Assembly (NCBI RefSeq): GCF_900100265.1
Contig: NZ_LT629696.1
Span: 2,542,001 to 2,606,000 of the forward strand
Source of the DNA: Leifsonia sp. 466MF
Lineage (GTDB): Bacteria > Actinomycetota > Actinomycetes > Actinomycetales > Microbacteriaceae
Direction of reading: 5' to 3'
DNA: 64,000 bases
Part shown: one piece after another, positions 16,854 to 24,790 of the stretch
Position numbering within the stretch: the stretch's first letter is position 1
How the letters are laid out: each line of letters opens with the position of its first letter
Notes under the pieces: model-generated
What the model was told of the DNA's origin: nothing
Databases searched by the model: none
Seen by the model: the letters and a program-made list of their open reading frames with translations, nothing else
Position numbers and translations under genes: made by a program

Positions 16854-17873
16854 ATGGCTTCCGCAAGCGTGAAAGACGTCGCCGCACTGGCGCAGGTCTC
16901 GGTGGGCACCGTCTCGAACGTGCTCAACCGTCCGGAGATCGTCGCGCCCGAGACCGTCGAGCGCGTGATGTCGGCCATGCAGAAGCTCTCCTACGTGCGC
17001 AACGAGGCCGCGCGACAGTTGCGGCTGGGGCACAGCCAGGCGCTCGGGCTCGTCACATTGAGCGGCGGCAACCCCTTCTTCACCGACCTCGCCACGGCGG
17101 CGGAGGATGCGGCCGCGGACGCCGGCTACAGCGTCATCGTCGGCAACAGCAACGAGAGCACGACCCGCGAGTCGGGATACCTCAATCTGTTCGAAGAGCT
17201 GCGTGTGCGCGGCGTGCTGCTCTCCCCCGTCGGCGATCCGGCACGCCGGCTGCGGCAGCTGCGGGATCGCGGGATCGCCGCCGTGCTGGTCGACCGCGTG
17301 AGCAGCGACGACTCGTTCAGCTCCGTCTCGGTCGACGACGTGGCCGGGGGCGCTCTCGCGGCGGCCCACCTCATCCGATCGGGACGGACGCGGCTCGCGT
17401 TCGTCGGCGGCCCACTGCAGATCCGCCAGGTGAGCGACCGCCTCGCGGGGGCTCGGCAGGAGGTCGAGAGGCACCCCGGCGTCTCCCTCGAAGTCGTCCC
17501 GGTCGACGCCCTCACCGTGCTGGAGGGACGACGGGCCGGAGAGGAGCTGGTCCAGCGGAGCGCGAACCGCCGCCCGGACGCCGTCTTCGCCGCCAACGAC
17601 CTCATCGCCGTCGGACTGCTGCAAGGGCTCTTCATCAACGGCCGCATCCGCATCCCGGAGGACATCTCCCTCGTCGGCTACGACGACATCATGTTCGCGA
17701 GCGCGTCCGTCGTGCCGCTCACGTCCATCCGGCAGCCCAGCGCTCTGATCGGTCGCACCGGCGTCGAGATCCTCATCGAGGAGGCGCAGGACCCGGAGCT
17801 CGAACCCCGCCATGTGCTGTACCAGCCGGAGCTCGTCGTGCGCGGGAGCAGCTCGGCGGACGCGGTCGAGTAG
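16854..17873 (+). CDS. LacI-family regulator of the rhamnose locus
   Basis: 339 aa. The N-terminal helix-turn-helix reads VKDVAALAQVSVGTVSNVLN (residues 6-25), followed by the hinge helix and a periplasmic-binding-protein-like effector domain (residues 60-330) with VLVDRV, FAANDLIAVG and SLVGYDD. It is read divergently from the rhamnose operon with a 201-bp shared control region containing a LacI-type operator. It should repress the operon in the absence of L-rhamnose or a derivative; the effector is inferred. Confidence 0.9.
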   Translation: MASASVKDVAALAQVSVGTVSNVLNRPEIVAPETVERVMSAMQKLSYVRNEAARQLRLGHSQALGLVTLSGGNPFFTDLATAAEDAAADAGYSVIVGNSNESTTRESGYLNLFEELRVRGVLLSPVGDPARRLRQLRDRGIAAVLVDRVSSDDSFSSVSVDDVAGGALAAAHLIRSGRTRLAFVGGPLQIRQVSDRLAGARQEVERHPGVSLEVVPVDALTVLEGRRAGEELVQRSANRRPDAVFAANDLIAVGLLQGLFINGRIRIPEDISLVGYDDIMFASASVVPLTSIRQPSALIGRTGVEILIEEAQDPELEPRHVLYQPELVVRGSSSADAVE

Positions 17874-17955
17874 CGCGTTCGTCCCGGCGGTTCTGCCCCG
17901 GCCGGCGCGTGGCCCGCTAGTCTCGACACGGACACCGCGACGAAGGGGGACGCTC

Positions 17956-18264
17956 GTGACCGAATCCAGGCTGCGACCGAAGGTGGTGCTGTGGTGGGGC
18001 ATCGGCCTCTCTGCGGCCGGCCTGCTGTTGAACCTGCTGCTGCCGCAGGTCGGCTATGCGCTCACCGTGCAGGTGAATGCATCCACCCGTGTGGACCAGG
18101 GGATGCTCACGGCCTTGAGTGTGGTGCTCGACCTCGTCCGACAGACGCTGCTTCCGCTCGGGATCGCCCTGATCGCCGCCTCGGTGGTGATGGCGTACAT
18201 CGCTCGCCTGCTTGGGGTGCGCGTGGATGCGGAAGCCGACGAAACCGGCGTCCCGGAGAGCTGA
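17956..18264 (+). CDS. Small two-helix membrane protein
   Basis: 102 aa from the GTG at 17956, preceded by GAAGGGGGA. Two hydrophobic segments (about residues 10-30 and 58-80) are connected by a short polar loop with a Thr/Asn-rich stretch. The C-terminus is acidic (DAEADETGVPES). I do not recognise a family. It is followed immediately by another small membrane protein and then the GyrA-hairpin protein, with 1-bp and 4-bp junctions, so the three are probably cotranscribed. Confidence 0.65.
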   Translation: MTESRLRPKVVLWWGIGLSAAGLLLNLLLPQVGYALTVQVNASTRVDQGMLTALSVVLDLVRQTLLPLGIALIAASVVMAYIARLLGVRVDAEADETGVPES

Positions 18265-18265
18265 C

Positions 18266-18421
18266 GTGGATCCGTTCAGCGCCCTCGCCCTATCCATTAC
18301 CCTCTCCGGCGCTGCTCTGTATGCGCTCTACTGGCTGGTCCGCCGCGGGGTGGCGGACGGCATCCGGGATGCGCGCGGCGCGTCCGGCGATTCGCCGGCG
18401 AGCGACAGGGTGGTCGAGTGA
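18266..18421 (+). CDS. Very small membrane protein
   Basis: 51 aa starting at the GTG at 18266, one base after the preceding stop. A single hydrophobic segment (LALSITLSGAALYALYWLV) is followed by a basic then polar tail. The next gene's GTG overlaps its stop by 4 bp. Function unknown; the tight packing supports it as a real gene. Confidence 0.55.
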   Translation: MDPFSALALSITLSGAALYALYWLVRRGVADGIRDARGASGDSPASDRVVE

Positions 18422-19401
18422 GGGACGACACGTCGCCGCAGATCGGCTCGTACGATGTCGACGCGGCGGCGCTCACTGGCGATGGCGAACCGCTCGTTGA
18501 CGTGCTGGCGCGGCTCGGGGTTTCCGAGTTCGAGGGCGGGGACGTCGTGCCGAACGGCTGGCGCGTTCTCGGCCCGCCGCCTGCCGCGCGGGTTCCCCTG
18601 CTGATCGGCGCACCCGTTTCCAGCGACCATCGGTCGTGGTCGGTTGGGCAGGTGTATGGCGCCCGGGACGGGGCTCCCGCGCGAGTCTCGTTCTATCCGC
18701 ATGCGCTGCCGGTCCGCCCCAGCGTCGCCGAACGCCGCGGCGGCCTGGTGCTCCGCTGGCCGGCAGTGACGCGCGAACTGGCCGACGTCGATCGCCTGTC
18801 GATCGACATCGTCAACGAGGGGTCGACCCGCTGGCTGCCCACCGGCGACACGTTCAACACGTTCGCGTCGATCGTGCCCGTCGTCGGCGGTGCCAGCGAC
18901 CTCTACTTCGGCTGGACCGGTGACGGCGGCACGGTCCCGCTCGATCCCGGCGACTACGCACGGGTGACCGCGCGCATCGAGAGCGGCCGGTGGCGCGACC
19001 TGAAGCCGGGGCCGCACGACATCGTGGCGTACACCCCCGATCTTCGGCTGACGTCCGAGCCGCTGCGGGTCGACCTCACAGCCGAGGTGATCGAGGCGCA
19101 TCGTCCGCGGCTTCCCAATCCCCCTCCCGCGCCGCACGACCCTCGTCATGCGGCGACCGATTGCCTGCGCGTGCTGCATGCGATGCAAGCCGGGCGTGAT
19201 GCGATCGACGAGGTCGTCGCCGCCATCACGGACGCGCCCGATGACGCGACCGCACTCTCCCGCATCTCCGCCCTGTTGGAGTGCGACACGGACGCCGCCC
19301 AGGCGGTCTACGCGATGCAGCTCCGGCGCTTGCGCGTCGGCAAGCCGGACGTCCTCTCCGGCGAGATCGAGGCCCTCGAGCGCCCTCTTTCGGAGGAATG
19401 A
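18418..19401 (+). CDS. Uncharacterised protein with a GyrA-like C-terminal hairpin
   Basis: 327 aa, GTG start overlapping the previous stop. Residues 1-225 hold no motif I can name; they are beta-rich (WPAVTRELADVDRLSIDIVNEG... LDPGDYARVTARIESGRW) and look like an immunoglobulin-like or C2-like sandwich. After a Pro-rich linker (232-240), residues 248-322 resemble the coiled-coil C-gate region of DNA gyrase/topoisomerase IV subunit A: LRVLHAMQAGRDAIDEVV, then a segment of small residues, then QAVYAMQLRRLRV (gyrase A has QAxAILDLRLxxLT). There is no catalytic Tyr domain, so this is not a topoisomerase. The homology claim needs a profile search. Confidence 0.6.
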   Translation: MRDDTSPQIGSYDVDAAALTGDGEPLVDVLARLGVSEFEGGDVVPNGWRVLGPPPAARVPLLIGAPVSSDHRSWSVGQVYGARDGAPARVSFYPHALPVRPSVAERRGGLVLRWPAVTRELADVDRLSIDIVNEGSTRWLPTGDTFNTFASIVPVVGGASDLYFGWTGDGGTVPLDPGDYARVTARIESGRWRDLKPGPHDIVAYTPDLRLTSEPLRVDLTAEVIEAHRPRLPNPPPAPHDPRHAATDCLRVLHAMQAGRDAIDEVVAAITDAPDDATALSRISALLECDTDAAQAVYAMQLRRLRVGKPDVLSGEIEALERPLSEE

Positions 19402-19783
19402 CCGGCGCGCACCGGCCCCGACCGCCGCGAACGGAGGACACCCGCCGCTCCGCCCCGGTGACGTCCTCCCTTTCCGGCATCCGTTTTCGGGTCGCACCCG
19501 GGCGCGTCGCACGCGGTGACCTCCGTTTCCCGCGCGCCGCAAACGGAGGACTTCCGGGTCGCTCGGTCCGCCGGCCCCTCCGTTTCGCGCTCGGCGGCGG
19601 CGTGTCGGCCGCCGCGTCCTCCCTTTCCCACCGCGACGGAAACGGAGGACTTGCGATTCGACACGCCGCCGCCGAGCGGGAAACGGAGGCCCTCCCATCC
19701 CGTGCGGCGCGGATCGCCTCCGAAAACGACGAAGACGCGGCCCCCGTCGGATGACGGGGCCGCGCCCGAGGCTGTCGCCGCGC
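19402..19783. repeat. Gene-free stretch with family-4 repeats
   Basis: No gene is seen. From 19428 to 19691 about nine copies of CCTCCGTTT(C/T)CG or its complement occur in alternating orientation, spaced 20-60 bp. The clearest pair forms a 10-bp stem with a 12-nt loop around 19520-19555. The GyrA-hairpin gene and thioredoxin gene converge here. Confidence 0.8.
19737..19763 (-). terminator. Terminator hairpin after trxA
   Basis: On the minus strand GCGGCCCCGT pairs with ACGGGGGCCGC around a 5-6 nt loop, with one bulged base, 20 bases after the thioredoxin stop. A weak T-rich stretch (TCTTCGTCGTTTTC) follows. Confidence 0.6.
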
Positions 19784-20158
19784 TCAGCTCTGCTGCTGCG
19801 CCGCCTTCAGCTCGTCGTACTGCTTCCGGACCTCGGTCATGTCGAGGGCGCGGATCTGCTCGATGAGGTTCTCGACGGCCTCGCCCGGGAGGGCGCCTGC
19901 CTGCGAGAACAGCGGGATGCCGTCGCGGTACGCGACGAGGGTCGGGATCGACTGGATGCCGTACGAAGCGGCGAGGGCCTGCTGGGCCTCGGTGTCGATC
20001 TTGCCGAACGTGATGTCGGAGTGCTGCTCGGACGCCTTCTCGAAGATCGGGGCGAACATGTGACACGGGCCGCACCAGTCGGCCCAGAAGTCGAGAAGCA
20101 CGATGCCGTCGGCGACGGCCTGGTCGTGGTTGGTCGACGTGATCTCTGTGGTTGCCAT
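19784..20158 (-). CDS. trxA: Thioredoxin
   Basis: 124 aa, slightly longer than E. coli thioredoxin because of a C-terminal tail (KQYDELKAAQQQS). The active site is WCGPC at residues 28-32, preceded by LLDFWADW, and the conserved cis-Pro loop reads SIPTLV. It is a cytoplasmic disulfide reductase fed by thioredoxin reductase. Monocistronic between a terminator hairpin and the UbiB-kinase gene. Confidence 0.93.
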   Translation of the reverse strand: MATTEITSTNHDQAVADGIVLLDFWADWCGPCHMFAPIFEKASEQHSDITFGKIDTEAQQALAASYGIQSIPTLVAYRDGIPLFSQAGALPGEAVENLIEQIRALDMTEVRKQYDELKAAQQQS

Positions 20159-20196
20159 GGTGGATGAAACGCAAGCTCACCAGGCAGTATTCCGGC

Positions 20197-21915
20197 TCAG
20201 CTCCCCCGCCGGCCTGTGAAGACGGTGAATGCGAGAGGCACGACCGACGCGATCATCAGCACCGAGCCGAGCACCGCGTCCGACGCGTGCACGATCGCTC
20301 CGGCGATGATCACCCCTCCGAAGACGACCGCCGCTACGAGACGCCGCGCCGCGCGTTCGAGCCGGCCGACCCGCTGCTCGAGCCGTGGCGAGGTGACCGC
20401 CACCGTGCCGTCCTCGACCCGGGTGACCAGCGCATCCAATCGTTTGGGCAACCGCCAGGCGATCCCGGCGATCTCGAGCGCCTGCTGCCCGAGGTCCTGC
20501 ACCAGGTTGCCGCGCTCGTCGCGGAGGAGCTGGGCCGCGTACGGCTCGACCGAGTCCCACAGGTTGAACGCCGGGTCGAGCGCGCTGCACACGCCCGAGG
20601 TCAGCGACATCGCCCGGATGATGAGGAGGAAGTTCTCGGGCAGCTGGAACGGCAACGAGCGGACGACGTCGCCGAACTCGACCGCGAACTCCCGGAACTC
20701 GCGAGGGTCGACCTCGCGCAGCTCGGCGAATCCCATGCCGCCGAACCGGGCGAACAGGTGGGTCATCGCGCGCTCGAGCTCGGCCGTGTCGGCGGTCGGG
20801 AGGAGCACGCCCACGTCGCGGATCGCATCGACGAGGCCCTTCCCGTCGCGCGATGCGGCGGCGATGAGCAGTTTCCGGAGCCCGCTGCGGGTGCCCGCGG
20901 GAACCTCGCCCATCATCCCGAAGTCCACGAACGTGAGCAGCCAGGGTCGCTCCCCCGCCACCGCGGGCCGCGGCGTCACGAAGATGTTGCCCGGGTGCGG
21001 GTCGGCGTGGAAGAACCCGTTGGTGAAGAGCTGGTCGAACATCACCTCGGCGAACACCGGCGCGACCTCGGCGGGGTCGATGCCCGCGGCGCGCAACGCT
21101 TCGGCGTCGGTGATCTTGATCGCCGTCACGTCCTGGAGGGTGAGGACCCGGCGGGTGGTCCGTTCCCAGACCACGGCGGGGACGGCGACGCGGTCGTCAC
21201 CGGCGAACTCTTCGGCGAACCGCTCGGAGTTCGCGGCCTCGTGCAGGTAGTCGATCTCCTGCAGGCTGGTGCGCGCGAACTCCTCCACCAGTCCGGGTGC
21301 GTCGACGCGGTCTGAGACCAGCCGGACATGGCTGAGCCAGCGGCCGACCCTGCGCAGGGCGGCGAGGTCCACATCCACGATGGTGTCGATGCCGGGACGC
21401 TGCACTTTGAGCACCACGGCGTCCTGCCCGGTTTCCGCCGCCACCTCGGCGGTGAGGCGCCCGCGGTGGGCCTGCCCGAGGGATGCGGCGGCCACCGGCG
21501 TCTCGTCGATGAACGCGAACGCGCTCTCCAGCGGCACGCCGAGCTCGGCCTCCGCCAGCGCCCGGATCGCTGGGAACGGGACGGCCGGCACCTCGTCCTG
21601 CAGCCCCTCCAGCTCGCTGGTGATCTCGGGCGGCAGCACATCCAGCCGGGACGACATGAACTGCCCGACCTTGATCATGAGGCCGCCCAGCTCGACGGCG
21701 AGCCCGTGGAACCGCTGCGCGAACCGCCGCATCCGCCGCGGCCGGCTGCGCGCGGCGACGCTGGCGAGCCCGATGCGTGGCAGGAACAGCTCGTACCACC
21801 AGGTCACGGCGAGATTCCAGCCGGCGAACCGGAGGATGCGGCGGTAGCGCGCGCGGGTGGCCGGCGTCCCCGCCGGCGCCTTCGACGGCGCGGCGGGCGC
21901 CTGGTCCGACGTCAC
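20197..21915 (-). CDS. AarF/UbiB (ABC1) family atypical kinase
   Basis: 572 aa, GTG start. The family motifs occur in order: LGGLMIKVGQFMSSRLD (the KxGQ motif), EVPAVPFPAIRALAEAELG, VVLKVQRPG, FHADPHPGNIF and FVDFGMMGE. Two hydrophobic segments at the extreme C-terminus (about residues 520-565) anchor it in the membrane. Members are ADCK/UbiB-type kinase-like ATPases linked to isoprenoid-quinone metabolism; in an actinobacterium with menaquinone the precise role is unknown. It lies 5 bp downstream of the PadR gene and is probably cotranscribed with it. Confidence 0.88.
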   Translation of the reverse strand: MTSDQAPAAPSKAPAGTPATRARYRRILRFAGWNLAVTWWYELFLPRIGLASVAARSRPRRMRRFAQRFHGLAVELGGLMIKVGQFMSSRLDVLPPEITSELEGLQDEVPAVPFPAIRALAEAELGVPLESAFAFIDETPVAAASLGQAHRGRLTAEVAAETGQDAVVLKVQRPGIDTIVDVDLAALRRVGRWLSHVRLVSDRVDAPGLVEEFARTSLQEIDYLHEAANSERFAEEFAGDDRVAVPAVVWERTTRRVLTLQDVTAIKITDAEALRAAGIDPAEVAPVFAEVMFDQLFTNGFFHADPHPGNIFVTPRPAVAGERPWLLTFVDFGMMGEVPAGTRSGLRKLLIAAASRDGKGLVDAIRDVGVLLPTADTAELERAMTHLFARFGGMGFAELREVDPREFREFAVEFGDVVRSLPFQLPENFLLIIRAMSLTSGVCSALDPAFNLWDSVEPYAAQLLRDERGNLVQDLGQQALEIAGIAWRLPKRLDALVTRVEDGTVAVTSPRLEQRVGRLERAARRLVAAVVFGGVIIAGAIVHASDAVLGSVLMIASVVPLAFTVFTGRRGS

Positions 21916-21920
21916 CCCGG

Positions 21921-22478
21921 TCAGCCCTGGGCGAGGATCGCGTACAGCTTCCGGCGTGCCTCGTCGAGCACGTCGGCGGCTTCCTTGACCTGCTCGGGCG
22001 TCCCGCTGCGGTGCACCTGTGCGGCCGCCTGGGCGAGTTCGACGCCGGCCTTCGGGAGGTTGGCTCCGCGACGTTCTCCGGTCGTTGTTCCGGAGTCGCT
22101 CGCGCCGGTCTGCCAGGGTGTGGATGCCTCAGCCGCGGCGACCTCGCGCCCCGCCTCGGTCAGCGCGTAGGTCTTGCGCCCGTTGGATTCCTCGGCCGAG
22201 ATGAGCCCTTCGTCGGCGAGCAGCTGCAGGGTCGGGTAGACGGAGCCGGCGCTGGGCTTCCAGCTGCCTCCGCTGCGTTCCTCGATCTCGCGGATGATCT
22301 GGTAGCCGTGCATCGGCTTCTCGCTGAGCAGCGAGAGGACGGCCGCGCGGACATCGCCGCGGCCCATGCGGGTGCCGACCTTCTTCTCGAACGTCGACCG
22401 CAGTTGTTCGAACGCCTGCCACATGGCGTCCGGGTCCATGCGGGCGCCGAACCCGCCGGTGGGGAATGAGTTGGACAT
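21921..22478 (-). CDS. PadR-family transcriptional regulator
   Basis: 185 aa. The winged helix-turn-helix spans about residues 40-115 (LSLLSEKPMHGYQIIREIEER, SAGSVYPTLQLLADEGLI, TYALTEAGRE). The C-terminal ~70 residues are helical and probably dimerise. The N-terminal ~30 residues are a Gly/Phe-containing tail common in actinobacterial PadR proteins. A GAGGAGG site precedes the ATG, with an inverted repeat 20 bases further upstream. First gene of a pair with the UbiB-type kinase. Confidence 0.9.
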   Translation of the reverse strand: MSNSFPTGGFGARMDPDAMWQAFEQLRSTFEKKVGTRMGRGDVRAAVLSLLSEKPMHGYQIIREIEERSGGSWKPSAGSVYPTLQLLADEGLISAEESNGRKTYALTEAGREVAAAEASTPWQTGASDSGTTTGERRGANLPKAGVELAQAAAQVHRSGTPEQVKEAADVLDEARRKLYAILAQG

Positions 22479-22497
22479 GGTGCCTCCTCGATCAGAT

Positions 22498-22521
22498 AGC
22501 GATAGTCAACGATATATCGCT
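22498..22521. promoter_or_regulatory. Probable PadR operator
   Basis: AGCGATA (22498-22504) and TATCGCT (22515-22521) form an inverted repeat about 20 bases upstream of the PadR start. The AT-rich spacing fits PadR autoregulation. Confidence 0.55.
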
Positions 22522-22587
22522 GACGCTTCGACGGGAAGCGATTCACGCGGTTCCGAGCGAACATCCAGCGCGCGACTCATCGCGACC

Positions 22588-23037
22588 TCAGGTCAGGTCG
22601 AGCACACCCACGACCTCGCCGAACAGCTCCTCCCCGGTCGGGACGAACCCGCAGGCGAGGTAGAAGGCTTCAGGGCCGCCGTCGCCGCGCTCCCAGAGCA
22701 CGGTGATGCGCGGGATGCCGCGCCGTCGCGCCTCCGCGGCGACCTCATTGACGGCGAACCGACCGACTCCGCGACCTTGCGCCTTCTCGTCGACGTTGAG
22801 CCGCCAGATGCCCGCGCGGAACGCCTCCAGCTCGCTGTCCGGATCCCAGTTCGCCATCACGAAGCCGACCACCTCGCCGTCGCCGACGATGGCCCGCGGC
22901 CACGCCGTCGGCGTGACGTACGCCTCAGCGATCGACTCGAGGACCGGAGCGACGAACCGCTCCTGGCCGGGCGCGAGCCGCAGGTCGCGCAGCCCGCGCA
23001 GGTTCGACGTCGACAGCTCTTCGATGCGCAGGTCCAT
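22588..23037 (-). CDS. GNAT-family N-acetyltransferase
   Basis: 149 aa single GNAT domain. Motif A is recognisable as LNVDEKAQGRGVGRFAVNEV (acetyl-CoA pyrophosphate loop QGRGVG, residues ~93-98), and AFYLACGFVPTGE is the C-terminal motif. A conserved IVGDGEVVGFVMANW strand comes before. The substrate is unknown. It is a single gene, transcribed away from the small zinc-finger-like protein. Confidence 0.88.
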   Translation of the reverse strand: MDLRIEELSTSNLRGLRDLRLAPGQERFVAPVLESIAEAYVTPTAWPRAIVGDGEVVGFVMANWDPDSELEAFRAGIWRLNVDEKAQGRGVGRFAVNEVAAEARRRGIPRITVLWERGDGGPEAFYLACGFVPTGEELFGEVVGVLDLT

Positions 23038-23138
23038 GGGTGGACGGTAGCGCGATCCACCGACATAGGGCCGACCCCGTCATCGTCTCTTCTTCAACGC
23101 GCAACGCTGCCGAAATACCCCCTCCGTACCGTGGTCTC

Positions 23139-23357
23139 ATGACCTCGTTCACGTTCAGGGAATGCGCACACTGCGGCGAGCAGCAGCCGGTGCTCGCGGA
23201 CGGCCGGACGGCGATCCACTTCACCGGGAACGGCGAGCGCTGCGCCGGCTCCGAGCGCCGCAGCCAGAACGAGGGCGTGACCGCGCAGCAGGCGCGCGTC
23301 ATCGAGGCCGAGCTGCGTCGGGCGCTGCGTCAGGTGATGCGGGAGCAGGCGTCGTAG
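23139..23357 (+). CDS. Small Cys-containing protein (possible zinc ribbon)
   Basis: 72 aa from the ATG at 23139. The N-terminus has C-x2-C (RECAHCGEQ), then IHFTGNGERCAG, giving a possible C-C-H-C metal site. The C-terminal half is a charged helix (ARVIEAELRRALRQVMREQ). I do not recognise a named family. Short intergenic distances on both sides and normal composition support it. Confidence 0.6.
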   Translation: MTSFTFRECAHCGEQQPVLADGRTAIHFTGNGERCAGSERRSQNEGVTAQQARVIEAELRRALRQVMREQAS

Positions 23358-23373
23358 GGAAAAGCGGACGGAG

Positions 23374-23946
23374 TCATCCGCCTGGCTTCTCTTCACGGAG
23401 TCCGCTCGTTGTCCGGCTGACAAATGCCGGCGGTATGGCGTCGGCAATCCAGATGAGTTCTCCACGCCGCTGGAATCGAACACCGGCCTGGAACGCTTCG
23501 CGGCTTCGAACGGTCAGCAGGACCGTGTCCGTCCCGTGCCGACGAGCAACCTCGTACGCCGTTGCCGAATCCGGCGAGAGGTGAACATGCTGGCGTTTCA
23601 TCGGCAGGATTCCCGCCTCCAGGATGCTGCTGACCGCTTCGGCGACCGTGCCGTGGAAGAGCTCCACCGGTGGTTCCTGGTTGACGAGATCATCCGCAAT
23701 GCGGATCGAATGACCATACGTCGCGCGAATCCGGTCGCCCACGACTTCGTGCCGGACCTTCGACGAGTTCGCGATCATCCGAAGGACCGCGTCCTCCGTC
23801 AGACCATCGAAGCCGGCCGCGCTCAGCGCGTTCACCAACGACCGCATCTCCACCCAGCCATCGTTGTCCACGGCAAGCCCGTACTCGCCCGGCGCATGAC
23901 GCAATGCGTGGGTCACCGCCCGACTCAGTTGCGTTTCGCTGAACAC
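23374..23946 (-). CDS. kptA: RNA 2'-phosphotransferase, Tpt1/KptA family
   Basis: 190 aa from the GTG at 23946, chosen because GGAGGGG lies 9 bases upstream and the resulting N-terminus matches the family. The N-terminal winged-helix part has LSRAVTHALRHAPGEYGLAVDNDGW (Arg-His-x-Pro motif RHAP). The C-terminal ADP-ribosyltransferase part has LFHGT, HVHLSPDSATA and the V/I-rich strands. Tpt1/KptA enzymes remove a 2'-phosphate from RNA using NAD+. Bacteria lack the tRNA-splicing pathway that makes this substrate, so the cellular role is unknown. No RNA ligase or ADP-ribose phosphatase gene is adjacent. Confidence 0.9.
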   Translation of the reverse strand: MFSETQLSRAVTHALRHAPGEYGLAVDNDGWVEMRSLVNALSAAGFDGLTEDAVLRMIANSSKVRHEVVGDRIRATYGHSIRIADDLVNQEPPVELFHGTVAEAVSSILEAGILPMKRQHVHLSPDSATAYEVARRHGTDTVLLTVRSREAFQAGVRFQRRGELIWIADAIPPAFVSRTTSGLREEKPGG

Positions 23947-24174
23947 CGATATGACCCCTCCCCGACGTTCGCCTCCATCGAGGCGGCCCCTCACCGTACC
24001 GCCAAGCCGCGGCGACTGCATCAGGTCGCCCGGACCTCCGCGGCCGATCTGCCTGCGGAAGATAGGGATGCGGCCCGCGGAACATAGGGAACCACCTCCG
24101 ATGTGACAGCAGGGCGGCGCGCATGACCATGGATCCACTCCGGTGAACACCGGTCCAAGAGAAACGGATCCCTC

Positions 24175-24456
24175 ATGAAAACCTTCCTCATCGAACGCGA
24201 AGTGCCCGGCGCCTCGACCCTCAGCCACGACGAACTTGTCGAGATCGCATGCACCTCGAACGCCGCCGTCGAGTCCCTCGGTGTCCCGTACCAGTGGATC
24301 ACGACGTACGTCGCGGGCGACAAGCTCTACTGCCTGCACACAACCGACAGCGCCGAACTCGTCCGCGAGCACGCACGGCGTGGAGGCTTCCCGGCGAACC
24401 TGGTCGCCGAGGTCGTCACCGAGTTCGGCCCGCAGACGGCGGAGGACGCCGCATGA
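24175..24456 (+). CDS. DUF4242 / SCO4226-type nickel-binding protein
   Basis: 93 aa ferredoxin-like small protein. MKTFLIEREVPGAS, WITTYVAGDKLYCLHTTDS and REHARRGGFPAN are the marks of the DUF4242 family, in which a Streptomyces member binds nickel. The His residues in CLHTTD and REHARRG are the possible ligands; this is family knowledge, not shown here. The next small gene starts within its stop codon (ATGA). Confidence 0.8.
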   Translation: MKTFLIEREVPGASTLSHDELVEIACTSNAAVESLGVPYQWITTYVAGDKLYCLHTTDSAELVREHARRGGFPANLVAEVVTEFGPQTAEDAA

Positions 24457-24695
24457 ACGCCGTGCCCGCCTTCGCCTCGTCCGGCGCGCGCACCGAGCAC
24501 CGGCCGGCCGGCCCCAGCCGGATGCGCATCTCGCTCGGCCGAGTGCTGCGCGCTCGCCTCGCGACGATCCGCTCATCGCGACCGTCGATGACGCACGAGA
24601 CGGCCCGTATCCAGCGCGAAGAGGCCCGCGCACGCGACGCTCAGCGAGTGAGCACCGAGCGGGCGCGCGTCCTCATCGCGCGGCAGGTGCTCTGA
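24453..24695 (+). CDS. Small basic hypothetical protein
   Basis: 80 aa, very Arg-rich (RMRISLGRVLRARL, QREEARARDAQRV), soluble. The ATG overlaps the stop of the nickel-binding-protein gene by 4 bp, suggesting coupling. I do not recognise a family. The composition may partly reflect GC bias, so it is the least certain protein of this group. Confidence 0.45.
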   Translation: MNAVPAFASSGARTEHRPAGPSRMRISLGRVLRARLATIRSSRPSMTHETARIQREEARARDAQRVSTERARVLIARQVL

Positions 24696-24790
24696 GCCGG
24701 ACGGTGGACGCCGCCACCCGCAACTCGAGGAGCGATGCGCTCGCGAAAACGATCGGCCCGCAACAGCCCCGTGGCGTCTACCATGCTGCC

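Noticed and set aside
18418..19401. True gyrase or topoisomerase IV A subunit
   Set aside because: The protein has no catalytic Tyr domain and only the last ~75 residues resemble GyrA.
19428..19691. CRISPR array or tandem repeat of a protein gene
   Set aside because: The repeated unit is only about 12 nt, in both orientations, with irregular spacing.
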